A stretch of DNA of 64,000 nucleotides from Alphaproteobacteria bacterium HT1-32 (GCA_009649675.1 WJPL01000001.1:1942469-2006468); one strand, 5' to 3'; shown: positions 9,217-17,439, numbered from the stretch's first letter. The notes: generated by a model from the letters alone, not told the origin. Numbers and translations: made by a program.

Positions 9217-9471
9217 GGGCCGTACGATCTGTATGCTGATCTTGGATGCGCGGGAGACTTTACCGCAGGCCCGTTTACAGCCGCCTGTGCGACATATCGG
9301 GAAGCCTGCTCGGCAACCGGCAAGGCAATGGGCATTCATCAGGTTGATCCGGATATGGATGCCCTGAACGGCCGGTTGCAGGAAGGTTATCGCTTTATCG
9401 CATACGGCACGGATACGGAAGCCACCCGAAAGGCGCTGGGTGGCTTCCGCGATATCGGCGGACGCAGCTAG
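9217..9471 (+). pseudogene. Aldolase 3' fragment created by the tandem duplication
   Basis: This segment encodes the last 84 residues of the HpcH/HpaI aldolase, from GPYDL to the stop. It differs from the parent at four residues (S to Y next to the metal Asp, V to E, L to F, A to G). The barrel core and the Glu metal ligand are absent, so it cannot be an active aldolase. The frame is still open and is fused across the junction to an ATG at 9166 that reads MIRFVPELQPC, giving a potential 101-residue chimera. Few changes and no stop codons suggest either a fairly recent event or some constraint; a chance-open frame is the simpler reading. Confidence 0.8.
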
Positions 9472-9518
9472 CGGCTAACTCTGCCCGCTGCTGCTGGTTT
9501 AGCCGGATACTGGATTAT

Positions 9519-9803
9519 CTATGCTTTTATGGTTTCTCTCTCACAGTTCACAGGTACCCCGGCAGCGATCATTTCCAGTTCGAAATCGGTCAGTTCGTCG
9601 TCGTTTGCAACGCTCTGCACGATTTCCGTCAGATTGAAGATGGCCTGACGTATTTCCTCGGAAGTAAGGGTGATGCCCCGTTCGCGAGCGATGTCTTCAA
9701 TGGTACCAATGAAAACGGCTTCGTCTTGAATGCCTGACAAACGGTCAAGAATTTTATCGTCATTGCGCGCAATTCTGTAAAAATCCCGGGCGGATGTGGT
9801 CAA
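9519..9803 (-). CDS. Nif11-like leader / putative RiPP precursor, copy 2
   Basis: The duplicate of the gene at 8715-8999, also 94 residues. The ten differences are spread over the N-terminal helix (E6R, E17K, H20D), the central block (F44I, S45T, L53Q) and the tail, which is VPVNCERETIKA. The cleavage-like motif LTDFELEMIAAG and the stretch before it are unchanged, and the single Cys of the tail is kept. The tail changes are conservative (I/V, Q/R), as expected if both copies are under selection, but numbers are too small to prove it. The duplicate also carries its own upstream region, so separate expression is possible. Confidence 0.7.
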   Translation of the reverse strand: MTTSARDFYRIARNDDKILDRLSGIQDEAVFIGTIEDIARERGITLTSEEIRQAIFNLTEIVQSVANDDELTDFELEMIAAGVPVNCERETIKA

Positions 9804-10017
9804 ATGCTTTCTCCTGATAAAGCATTTTATCCATCGGCTGATGGAAAAGAGTAGCTTAATACAAGCTTATCTTAGCCCAGTTATTTGCTTCAGGTATGTC
9901 TGTGAATTCAAATTACGTTGACTGAATATCCCGGACCTTCGCCGGATTGTTACTTTTATTGTTCAGGGGATGATCCGGTTTGTTCCCGAATGACAACTTT
10001 GCCAGATGCGGAACGGC

Positions 10018-11124
10018 CTAGGGCCGTCGTCCGCCACCTGCTGCCCGCATGGCCTCATGCAGTTTTTCAACCGGGATACCGAGCCGTTGGGCGGCGCTGT
10101 CGAAATCCGGTGGGGGCGGGCCCAGTGCACGGCGTAGGGTTTCGCCGTCTATTCCCAGCATTTCTCCGGCTTTGTTGAAGTCCGGGGGACCACCGGGACG
10201 GCCACCACCGCCCGGCCGGTCGTTATGCATCGAAGCAGATGCCCCGCCTCGTCCGCCTGACCCTCGTGTTGGCCCGCCCGGTCCCATTTTAAGGAAGCTG
10301 CGGTCCCGCTCTCCCTTCAGGCAACGGGGGATGACAGGCCAGTCCCGGGTCAGATAATAGGCATAGGTGCCATTGGGATAGTCGGGGGTGACGGTCTGGC
10401 GACCATTGCATTCATCCAGTGTGCCAAGACCGGCGACATATTCATAGTCTTCGATGAAGCTGCCATCGTAGCGCCCGCCCGGCCCGCCGGGACGTGATCC
10501 GGATTTGAGCCGCCAGCTTGGGGTGAGGTCGGCCACCGCCGACGCCGGGTTTTCCGGGTCGCTGTATCCATAACGCAGGTAAACCGGAAAACCGTCTGCC
10601 GCATAGGCGATCAGTTTTGAATGCCGGTCCGGGGTTACGTCCTCGACCAGTCCGGTCGGAATACCGTGATAGTGATAGGTGCCGTTTGGCTGTACATGCG
10701 CATTATGCTTGTCGAGGCCAAGGTCGACAGAAGAAGACAGTGGCTCGTACTGCCATCCGGAATTGCGGTCGCGCTGCCACCATTCCGCAGCGGAGGGATC
10801 AAAAGGGACACCATTTGTCGCAACGGCAAAAACATTCATGCCGACAGATGTCTGGCGACCGGTCAGCGCCGGATGCAGCGGCACACGAAAGGCTAATGAC
10901 TGTTCGGAGATGCTGTTGGGGTTGCGCCGGTTGGGGAAATTGCCGGGAGAATGATCGGGTATCGCATTTGATGTGATGTAGCGATAGTCGCTGTCCGTCC
11001 GCACCGAGACCTTGTTGTCGGGCAGACCAAAGAATGCCTGAAGGCCGGCCTGTGCGAACAGCAGGATACTGGCCGTAAAAACGACTGTTCCGGTCCAGGT
11101 TTTAAATCCGGTTATTTTCATCAT
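10018..11124 (-). CDS. YHYH-domain secreted protein
   Basis: A 368-residue exported protein. Residues 1-about 30 are a signal peptide or anchor (KTWTGTVVFTASILLFAQAG). The body holds the family's HNAHVQPNGTYHYHGIPTGL signature and the AADGFPVYLRYGY and GTLDECNGRQTVTPDYPNGTYAYYLT blocks typical of YHYH proteins. The C-terminal 90 residues are rich in Gly, Pro and Arg (GGRGGASASMHNDRPGGGG) and end in two similar segments, GEMLGIDGETLRRALG and AQRLGIPVEKLHEAM, that look like duplicated helical repeats. The biochemical role of the family is not established. Its stop codon forms the right border of the tandem duplication. Confidence 0.88.
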   Translation of the reverse strand: MMKITGFKTWTGTVVFTASILLFAQAGLQAFFGLPDNKVSVRTDSDYRYITSNAIPDHSPGNFPNRRNPNSISEQSLAFRVPLHPALTGRQTSVGMNVFAVATNGVPFDPSAAEWWQRDRNSGWQYEPLSSSVDLGLDKHNAHVQPNGTYHYHGIPTGLVEDVTPDRHSKLIAYAADGFPVYLRYGYSDPENPASAVADLTPSWRLKSGSRPGGPGGRYDGSFIEDYEYVAGLGTLDECNGRQTVTPDYPNGTYAYYLTRDWPVIPRCLKGERDRSFLKMGPGGPTRGSGGRGGASASMHNDRPGGGGRPGGPPDFNKAGEMLGIDGETLRRALGPPPPDFDSAAQRLGIPVEKLHEAMRAAGGGRRP

Positions 11125-11207
11125 CAGATCCCCCGATACGGATGCGCGGATATGCTATCCCGATCCGGGATAAACTGGCTACTGTTTTGGCAGGCGGAAG
11201 GAAGGAA

Positions 11208-12230
11208 TCAGAAGGGGGACTTTAACAGACCGACTTCCTGATAGAACTTCCGTGCGCCCGGATGCAGGGGAATACCGACCCCGTTCAGGGCAGCTTTCAG
11301 ACGGATCTGGGCACCGCGCGGGTGGTTCTTTTCAAGCTTCTTGCGGCTGGTTTCGTGCCAGAGAGCACGGGTAACGCCATAGACCAGTTTCTCGTCCATG
11401 TCTTCGCGGGCAATCAGCTGGGCGGAGACATTGAGGGTCAGTGTCGCGGGAATTCCGGGATAATAATCAGCCGGGATGACACCGCCGGTGATGAAGCTGT
11501 ACTTGGTGATCAACTCGTCAAAATCATCCCAGGTCAGCGGCACGAGGCGGATTTGCAGGCGCTGGGCCAGACCTGAAATCGAGGCGTCCGGATATCCGGT
11601 TACAAAGAAGGCTGCATCCAGTGCGCCGGCGGCAAGTGAGTCAGCCGCAGCACCGGGTTTCATGTAATAGGCTTCGTAATCGCCTTTCTTTATGCCGCGT
11701 TCGGCCAGCACGACATCGGTCATCACCGGCGTACCGGAACCCAGTTCGCCGACGGCAACCCGTCGTCCGGCAAGGTCGCTGAGATCTTCGATGTCGGAAT
11801 CGGCGGGAACGACAAGATGCACGGCCTGCGGATAAAGCGAGCCTATTGCGCGGAGCGAACGTATCGGCTCCTGTCCCTTGTAGGGGCCAAGGCCGTAATA
11901 GGCCCAGAACGCGACATCGCCCTGTACCAGCGCCAGATCAAAATTCTTTGCCTGGATTTCGGTGATGTTTTCCACCGACCCCTCGCTGGAGGTGGCGGTG
12001 ACGATAACGCCGGGGACGCCGCAGCTTCCACCGCGCTCGCAGTCCCGTGATCCCGGAGGGTTCGAGAAAATGCCGGCGAGCAATCCTCCCAGCGGGAAGA
12101 CAGTTCCGCTGGCGGACCCGGTGCCCATATGCAGAAAGGTAAGCGTAGACGAGCTTGCCGTTGTCGCACCGATGACCACGGCCAGCGCCACGGCAATCCG
12201 GGTTGCGACGGTGAAACGGCGCTTGAGCAT
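11208..12230 (-). CDS. TAXI-family TRAP transporter substrate-binding protein
   Basis: A 340-residue periplasmic binding protein. Residues 1-about 27 are a signal peptide (ATRIAVALAVVIGATTASSS), followed by FLHMGTGSASGTVFPLGGLLAG, the hallmark start of TAXI (TRAP-associated extracytoplasmic immunogenic) proteins. Further family blocks are IQAKNFDLALVQGD, RAIGSLYPQAVHLVVPADS, and GRRVAVGELGSGT. TAXI proteins work with a fused DctQM permease and are often linked to glutamate or other acids. No permease is adjacent here, so the partner must be elsewhere or the gene is an orphan. An insert with two Cys (SRDCERGGSCG) near residue 65 may form a disulfide. Confidence 0.9.
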   Translation of the reverse strand: MLKRRFTVATRIAVALAVVIGATTASSSTLTFLHMGTGSASGTVFPLGGLLAGIFSNPPGSRDCERGGSCGVPGVIVTATSSEGSVENITEIQAKNFDLALVQGDVAFWAYYGLGPYKGQEPIRSLRAIGSLYPQAVHLVVPADSDIEDLSDLAGRRVAVGELGSGTPVMTDVVLAERGIKKGDYEAYYMKPGAAADSLAAGALDAAFFVTGYPDASISGLAQRLQIRLVPLTWDDFDELITKYSFITGGVIPADYYPGIPATLTLNVSAQLIAREDMDEKLVYGVTRALWHETSRKKLEKNHPRGAQIRLKAALNGVGIPLHPGARKFYQEVGLLKSPF

Positions 12231-12375
12231 GCCTGTCCTGTAACCAAGAGGGAATTGTAACCAGTCAGGAAACTACGCCCGAACTGATTGAAAGGCAAAG
12301 ATATTCAGGAACTTTATTGGAGTTCGGCAGATCAATTCTGCGTGCCCTGTCCGGGGAGCCCGCCGGAGCCTCGCT

Positions 12376-13785
12376 TTACGGTTGCCGGCTGGCCATCTCT
12401 GTTGCCACCCATTCCCGGAATGCAGGTGTGACCTGCTTCCAGACAGCTGTCCAGTCGCCGGGCCGGGGCTGGCGAAACAGTCGCATCGTCGGATACCAGG
12501 GGCAGTCGTCACGGTCGAGCAGCCAGCGCCAGTCTGCGTTATGGATCAGCAGGCACCAGGTCTTTGCCCCCACCGCCCCGGCCAGATGTGCAGGGGCTGA
12601 ATCGATGGTGATGACGAGGTCCAGCTGGGACATGAAGGCAGCGGAATCTGCGAAGTCCTCAATCAGCGGATCAAGATCGGTGATCAGGGTTTCCGCGCCA
12701 AGCCGGACGATATCGTCCTTGCGGCCTCCTTTCTGGAAGCTGTAGAAGGCGACGCCGGGCATATCCATGATTTCGATGAAATGTTCAAGGCCACAGGAAC
12801 GGTCTTTCGGTGTGGTCTTGCCGGCCCAGACGATGCCGACTTTCAGCTTTGCGCCATTGACGGCGGGCAGTTTCTTGCCGTGGATTTCAGGCGGGCCGAG
12901 ATAGGGGACGGTGTTGGGCAGGGTCTCCATCGTCACGCCAAACATTTTGGGCAGGGACAGTAATGGATAATAGACATCACATTTCGGTGGTTTCTGTGCC
13001 TTGATCAGCATTTCGTCGACACCATCGACAGTGGCCAGCAGACGCAGCAGACCGGTCTGGCATTCTACGATCACCCGACCGGCACCCCGTTGCTTCACCA
13101 GCGGGATGAAGCGGGCCCATTCGATCATGTCGCCATAACCCTGTTCGGCATGCAGCAGGATCGACTTGCCGCCGAGATCCTTGCCATCCCACACCGGCAT
13201 ATCGAACTTGCGTGGGGGGCTGCGGTCCAGTTTCCAGCGCCATTCATAGTGATCGAACCCGCGTTTGTAATCGCCGATCAGCAGCCAGGTCAGCGCCCGG
13301 TCCCACAGGCAGTCGAAATAGTTGTCCCGCATGGCGATGGCGCGGTTGAAGCAATCCATCGCCTCCCGGATCTTGCCGAGATCCCGCAGCACCAGACCAA
13401 GATTATAGATACCCTCCGGCGCATCCCCCTTCAGCTCGACGGCCTTGCGATGGGCGACACAGGCTTCTTCAAGCCGTCCGACTTCCCGCAGCGCATTGCC
13501 CATGTTTGACCAGGCGCCGGGATTGTTCGGGCGCAGCGCAAGTGACCGTTTGTAGCAGGCGACGGCGGCCTCAAACTTGCCCTGGGCACGCAGCGCGACG
13601 CCCATATTGTTCAGGGCGTCGGCAAAATCCGGTTTCAGCCGGAGTGTTTCGGCATAGCCGGCCACGGCGGCATCCATACGACCTTTCTTGTGGTCATCTG
13701 CCGCCCGCGCGAACATCTGGATATGTGCCGGCTGGGCAGACAGGTCGGTCTGTGCTGCCGGTTGTGTGTTGGTATCGCCATTCAT
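12376..13785 (-). CDS. TPR protein with GT9-like glycosyltransferase domain
   Basis: About 469 residues. The first 210 form at least four tetratricopeptide repeats (DALNNMGVALRAQGKFEAAV, then AWSNMGNALREVGRLEEA, then IYNLGLVLRDLGKIREAM). The C-terminal part resembles the heptosyltransferase-like domain found in TPR glycosyltransferases (LLHAEQGYGDMIEWARF, KVGIVWAG, and LVITIDSAPAHLAGAVGAKTW near the nucleotide-sugar site). A role in modifying a surface or flagellar protein or polysaccharide is inferred. The ATG at 13785 places the start just after the DUF6165-like gene; the frame is open to a TTG at 13848 inside that gene. Probably one operon with it. Confidence 0.85.
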   Translation of the reverse strand: MNGDTNTQPAAQTDLSAQPAHIQMFARAADDHKKGRMDAAVAGYAETLRLKPDFADALNNMGVALRAQGKFEAAVACYKRSLALRPNNPGAWSNMGNALREVGRLEEACVAHRKAVELKGDAPEGIYNLGLVLRDLGKIREAMDCFNRAIAMRDNYFDCLWDRALTWLLIGDYKRGFDHYEWRWKLDRSPPRKFDMPVWDGKDLGGKSILLHAEQGYGDMIEWARFIPLVKQRGAGRVIVECQTGLLRLLATVDGVDEMLIKAQKPPKCDVYYPLLSLPKMFGVTMETLPNTVPYLGPPEIHGKKLPAVNGAKLKVGIVWAGKTTPKDRSCGLEHFIEIMDMPGVAFYSFQKGGRKDDIVRLGAETLITDLDPLIEDFADSAAFMSQLDLVITIDSAPAHLAGAVGAKTWCLLIHNADWRWLLDRDDCPWYPTMRLFRQPRPGDWTAVWKQVTPAFREWVATEMASRQP

Positions 13786-13816
13786 ATCGGGATTAACCGT
13801 TGCCAGCGCCGGACCG

Positions 13817-14212
13817 TCAATAGGCTGCGTAGGATTTCTCTTCCACAAGGCTGGAGCCGAGCAGGATATTGATCTGTTTCTTTACATCAGCGCGGCGGTC
13901 ATTGGTGCGATAGACAGCCCGTGCCAGCCTGATAAATGTCTCGCCAAAGTCACCATTGCGTTCGCAATCGCGGATGTCGTCCTCGATAACCCAGAGTTCT
14001 TCATTGATTGATTTCAGGCTGGCGGTCAGGGCGATCATCTCGTCTGACGCCCCGATATGCCGGTCCCGTGTCGCCGACAGGGTTTTCAGTTCGGTCTCGA
14101 CATTGGCGAGCTTCGCCGGGTCTTCAATGCGCTCTGACTTGATTTCGAGAATCGTGATCTTGTCGATCAGTTCGCCTGGCGCGATCGGGGCAGAGAGTGT
14201 GATGCCGGACAT
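13817..14212 (-). CDS. DUF6165-like small protein
   Basis: A 131-residue protein starting MSGITLSAPIAPGELIDKITILEIKS and continuing with a helical, charged body (long stretch with ERIEDPAKLANVETELKTL, then VIEDDIRDCERNGDFGETFIRLARAVYRTNDRR). The ELIDKITILEIKSERI block fits the DUF6165 family, whose function is unknown and which often sits beside TPR glycosyltransferases, as here (31 bases upstream of one). No signal peptide or membrane segment is present. The ATG at 14212 was preferred to the upstream in-frame ATG at 14290, whose extra residues look random. Confidence 0.75.
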   Translation of the reverse strand: MSGITLSAPIAPGELIDKITILEIKSERIEDPAKLANVETELKTLSATRDRHIGASDEMIALTASLKSINEELWVIEDDIRDCERNGDFGETFIRLARAVYRTNDRRADVKKQINILLGSSLVEEKSYAAY

Positions 14213-14413
14213 GCGGGGTGCTTCGCTGGTTTCTGGACAGCCGGAAAATGGTCGAACACAAGCCGGAAAGCAATAGTCAGCGGGGAGCATTGCGCTGAAT
14301 CAATGCGGAAGCCTGATTGACGGTGCGATAGTGCGACGTTGTGAACCGTCAGAACAATCGTCCGGGCAAAAGGGGGGGTGGCGCCGTTCTGAAAGAAAAA
14401 CAGGGAGACGGGA

Positions 14414-14953
14414 ATGCAGGACATTCTGAACGGACTGAGAAAGGACCATCGCAACATTCTGAGATTGCTGGATGCTTTCGCCCGCGAACTGAGCCTGCTC
14501 GATGCGGATGGCGAACCAGACTATGAATTGCTGGATGATATTCTGCGCTACAGTCTGGATTACCCGGATCAGTCTCATCACCGGACCGAAGAGTATCTCG
14601 TTCAGAGGCTGTTACAGGAATATCCGGATGTCAGGGATATTTTGCGGATCCTCCTCGGTGAGCATGAGGAACTGCGTTCTGCGGCTCTGGATATCCTGAA
14701 TCTGTTGCGGCATCTTCTTGACGGTCAGGTCGTCGACAGAGAGGTTTTTTCCCGAAACTGTCGTTGTTTCATTGATAATTATCATCGGCATATCCGCCGG
14801 GAAGAAGCATTGCTGTTTCCACTGGTCGAGGATGTTCTGTCCACTGGCAAGGACCTCAATATATCCCGTGTGACTGCAGAGCCCCCTGTATCAGACGGCT
14901 TTCCGGACTCTGTGCGGGCGCGTCTGAAGCTTGTCGTGACTGTGCCCGACTAG
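14414..14953 (+). CDS. Hemerythrin-like domain protein
   Basis: A 179-residue all-helical protein. Putative di-iron ligands follow the hemerythrin-like pattern: LRKDHRNIL, SHHRTEEYLVQRL, LLGEHEELR, and YHRHIRREEALLFPLVE. GGGAGACGGGA before the ATG is a good ribosome site. The family binds O2, NO or iron, and cytosolic members are often linked to oxidative or nitrosative stress. The gene's last four bases overlap the end of the convergent sensor kinase gene, so their transcripts would be antisense at their ends. A regulatory tie between the two is possible but unproven. Confidence 0.88.
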   Translation: MQDILNGLRKDHRNILRLLDAFARELSLLDADGEPDYELLDDILRYSLDYPDQSHHRTEEYLVQRLLQEYPDVRDILRILLGEHEELRSAALDILNLLRHLLDGQVVDREVFSRNCRCFIDNYHRHIRREEALLFPLVEDVLSTGKDLNISRVTAEPPVSDGFPDSVRARLKLVVTVPD

Positions 14954-16434
14954 CTTTCTGCGTTCGCAGGCCCCGGAGTATCGAGCAGGGATTGTGCGGG
15001 GCGCATGACCCGCAGCGCGGGCAGCTCAAAGGTAACAGTGGTCCCGACGCCGGCCTTGCTTTTGATTGTGATGTCTCCGCCATGTGCCTGGATGATGGCT
15101 CTGGAAAGCGCCAGCCCCAGTCCGACACCGCCTTCGTTGGCGACATGGGCGCTGTTTCCCGCCTGCCGGAATGGCTGCATGAGATGAGCAATGTCCTGCG
15201 CGTCGATGCCTGTGCCGGTATCGGAAATATCGATCTGAACAGCACCGTTTTTCATACGCTGCAGGGTGGTTGTGATGGTTCCGCCCTTCTTGGTGAATTT
15301 TACGGCATTGGATAACAGGTTCAGGGCAATCTGCGCGATGCCTCTGCGGTCGCCAATTACGAATACCGGCTGTTTGGTCCCTTCAGTGATGAATGTCAGG
15401 TCGCTGCTTTTTTCCCATGCCGTGACGATCCTGACCGTCTCGGTCAGCAGCGCTGCCAGATCAAAGCGGGATTCATGCAATGCCTGTTCGCCGAGTTCAA
15501 TTTTCGAGATGTCGAGAATGTCATTGATCAGGGACAGGAGATGGTTTCCGCTGGCATTGATATCCTTGGCATATTCAAGATATTTCGGATGTTCCAGCGG
15601 CCCAAGATCGCCCCGGATCATGACCTGTGTCAGCCCCTGAATGGCATTCAGGGGAGTCCGGAGTTCGTGGCTCATATTGGCCAGAAAGGTTGTCTTGGCC
15701 CGTTCTGCGTCAAGTGCATGAAGGCGGGCCTGATCCAGTTCCTGATTTTGTTGCTGCAACTGGCGCATAAGCAGAATGACGCCTCCGAGGGGCAGCAACA
15801 GAACCAGAATAGTCAGTCCGGATATCTGGAGGCCATAGATCGTAAAGCTGCGGGTAATGCCGGTCCTGAATGCAGACATATCGACATAGACCTCGACAAT
15901 AGCGACCCGACGCCCCTCGCGGATGACCGGAACATATGTTTCGACATAGAGGTCCGGGCGGTCAGGCTTGCCGGTTCCATCCGCGAGTTTCACATAGGGC
16001 TTTCCCGTGGCAAGAACGTTGATCGCCGTCTCATTGTGATCCGCCAGTCTGCTTTCCTGCTTTTCTGGTTTGGTGAGATCGTCAGAGACAAGTGACAGAT
16101 TTCCGGATGCATCAAACAGCTTGAAGCGAAAGATGCGCCCCATCTGCCGGATACTTTCGAGCAGGGCGCGTTCTGCTGTATTCATCTGTCCGGTGTCGGC
16201 GATTTGTTCGATATTCGGTAATTGTAGGGCAATCAGAGTCGCGGCAGACAGGGATTCGTGCTCTGCCTGTTGTTTTATCAGGCTCTCCGCAACCTTTCCC
16301 ATCAGGATGACACCGAGAGACGAGAGGATGATCAGGCCGCAGATACTGCCAAGCAGAATGCCCCGCGCGCCGACTTTCATCGGGCACAATGCCGCAAGCT
16401 TACTTGTGGTTCTCTGTTTCGCGCCGTCTTTCAT
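14950..16434 (-). CDS. Membrane sensor histidine kinase
   Basis: A 494-residue kinase. A first transmembrane helix lies at about 24-46 and a second at about 202-224, flanking a periplasmic sensor region of about 150 residues with a PAS/Cache-like look (FRFKLFDASGNLSLVSDD, YVETYVPVIREGRRVAIVEVYVD). After a short coiled segment, the dimerisation domain carries His256 in NMSHELRTPLNA. The ATPase domain has the N box (NLLSNAVKF), G1 (ISDTGTGID) and G2 (GGVGLGLALS). No receiver is attached and no regulator gene is adjacent, so it is an orphan kinase. An internal ATG at 16380 is an alternative start. Confidence 0.92.
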   Translation of the reverse strand: MKDGAKQRTTSKLAALCPMKVGARGILLGSICGLIILSSLGVILMGKVAESLIKQQAEHESLSAATLIALQLPNIEQIADTGQMNTAERALLESIRQMGRIFRFKLFDASGNLSLVSDDLTKPEKQESRLADHNETAINVLATGKPYVKLADGTGKPDRPDLYVETYVPVIREGRRVAIVEVYVDMSAFRTGITRSFTIYGLQISGLTILVLLLPLGGVILLMRQLQQQNQELDQARLHALDAERAKTTFLANMSHELRTPLNAIQGLTQVMIRGDLGPLEHPKYLEYAKDINASGNHLLSLINDILDISKIELGEQALHESRFDLAALLTETVRIVTAWEKSSDLTFITEGTKQPVFVIGDRRGIAQIALNLLSNAVKFTKKGGTITTTLQRMKNGAVQIDISDTGTGIDAQDIAHLMQPFRQAGNSAHVANEGGVGLGLALSRAIIQAHGGDITIKSKAGVGTTVTFELPALRVMRPAQSLLDTPGPANAES

Positions 16435-16496
16435 GACGGCTTTATGCGATAATCCGTTTCAGCGGGAAACTGTGGATTGTCCTTACTTCACGAGGA

Positions 16497-16838
16497 CTAA
16501 CGCAAAAGTTCCAGAACGTTTTCCGGGGGGCGACCCATCACAGCGCGATCTCCTTTGACGACAATCGGCCGTTCCATAATGGCCGGATTCGCAGAGATTG
16601 CAGCGATGATCTGGGCATCCGACAGGGTTGAGGGATCAAGACCGGCTTCTTTCGTTTCCTTGCGACGGAGGATCTCGGCAGGCTTCATGCCGAGCTTGAC
16701 CAGAATCTCGCCAAGTTCGCCGGTGGTCGGTGGCGTCTTGAGATATTCGACGATTTCCGGCTCTACATTGTTTTCCGTCAGCAGGGCGAGGGTCTGGCGG
16801 GATTTGCTACAGCGGGGGTTGTGATAAATGACGGTCAT
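16497..16838 (-). CDS. arsC: ArsC-family arsenate reductase (glutaredoxin type)
   Basis: A 113-residue thioredoxin-fold protein with the active Cys in YHNPRCSKSRQTL, then the EYLKTPPTTGEL, RRKETKEAGL and RPIVVKGDRAVMGRPPENVLELL blocks typical of ArsC/YfgD proteins. Family members reduce arsenate with glutathione and glutaredoxin, but many YfgD-like members have no proven arsenic role, and no ars genes surround this one. The ATG at 16838 was chosen because the upstream extension begins at TTG and overlaps recX. It lies 23 bases after recX and is probably co-transcribed with it. Confidence 0.88.
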   Translation of the reverse strand: MTVIYHNPRCSKSRQTLALLTENNVEPEIVEYLKTPPTTGELGEILVKLGMKPAEILRRKETKEAGLDPSTLSDAQIIAAISANPAIMERPIVVKGDRAVMGRPPENVLELLR

Positions 16839-16861
16839 CTCGTTCAATTCTCCATCGTCGG

Positions 16862-17434
16862 TCAATCAGTCAGGTCGTCTTCAGTTTCGGCGTCGATAAT
16901 CCATTTCGCAACCTCATAGGAAAATCCCCGGCGGGCAAGCCGGGCCATTTCACGCTGGCGCTGGTCCGCGTCGGCCGGTTTGCGCCGGAACGGGCCCAGC
17001 CGGCTGCGGCGGGCATAGGAGACGGCGGCTGCGCGGTCCATATCCGGGACCGTGTCGATCTCCGGCGTTTCCGCCAGCAGATGCCGGATGGCATTCTCGA
17101 TATCCTCAGCCTCCAGCCCCTGCTGTATCAGGCGTCCCCGGATGGCACCTGCACTGGCGCCACGCCGGAACAGGGCGGCAGTGCGACCACGGGCAAAAGC
17201 TGCGTCGTCAAGAATGCCCAGCCTGACATACCGGCTGACGATCTCCTCGGCAATGCGGGCGCCTTCCTCCGGGTCCGTGTCATGCGCGTGGGCTGATCGC
17301 AGGACACGGCGGTTCAGAACACGCCGGAGCTGCTCGGCAGAACTGGCATAGCGGGCAACATAGCGCTCGGCGGCACGGCGCAGGGTTTCCCCATTGGCGA
17401 CCGGCGGTGTCTTGCCCTGTTGCCTGCCCGCCAT
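16862..17434 (-). CDS. recX: Regulatory protein RecX
   Basis: A 190-residue protein built of three-helix repeats. RecX blocks are visible: YVARYASSAEQLRRVLNRRV, IVSRYVRLGILDDAAFARGRT, and RRGASAGAIRGRLIQQGLEAEDIENAI, with a C-terminal ARRGFSYEVAKWIID. RecX proteins bind RecA filaments and limit recombination and SOS induction. recA is not in the window. The gene lies between a metal transporter gene (5 bases upstream) and the arsC-like gene, and the three may form one transcript from the MerR-type promoter. Confidence 0.88.
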   Translation of the reverse strand: MAGRQQGKTPPVANGETLRRAAERYVARYASSAEQLRRVLNRRVLRSAHAHDTDPEEGARIAEEIVSRYVRLGILDDAAFARGRTAALFRRGASAGAIRGRLIQQGLEAEDIENAIRHLLAETPEIDTVPDMDRAAAVSYARRSRLGPFRRKPADADQRQREMARLARRGFSYEVAKWIIDAETEDDLTD

Positions 17435-17439
17435 GGTGA

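Larger units (their letters stand above)
9217..10020. repeat. 804-bp tandem duplication, unit 2
   Basis: Second copy of the unit at 8413-9216, carrying the aldolase 3' fragment, the second Nif11-like gene and the same intergenic sequence. It ends exactly at the stop codon of the YHYH gene, whose final codons begin with the third GGGCCGT. Unit 1's right end therefore also contains the last bases of that gene's stop region, which shows that the right-hand border was the ancestral neighbour. Confidence 0.93.
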
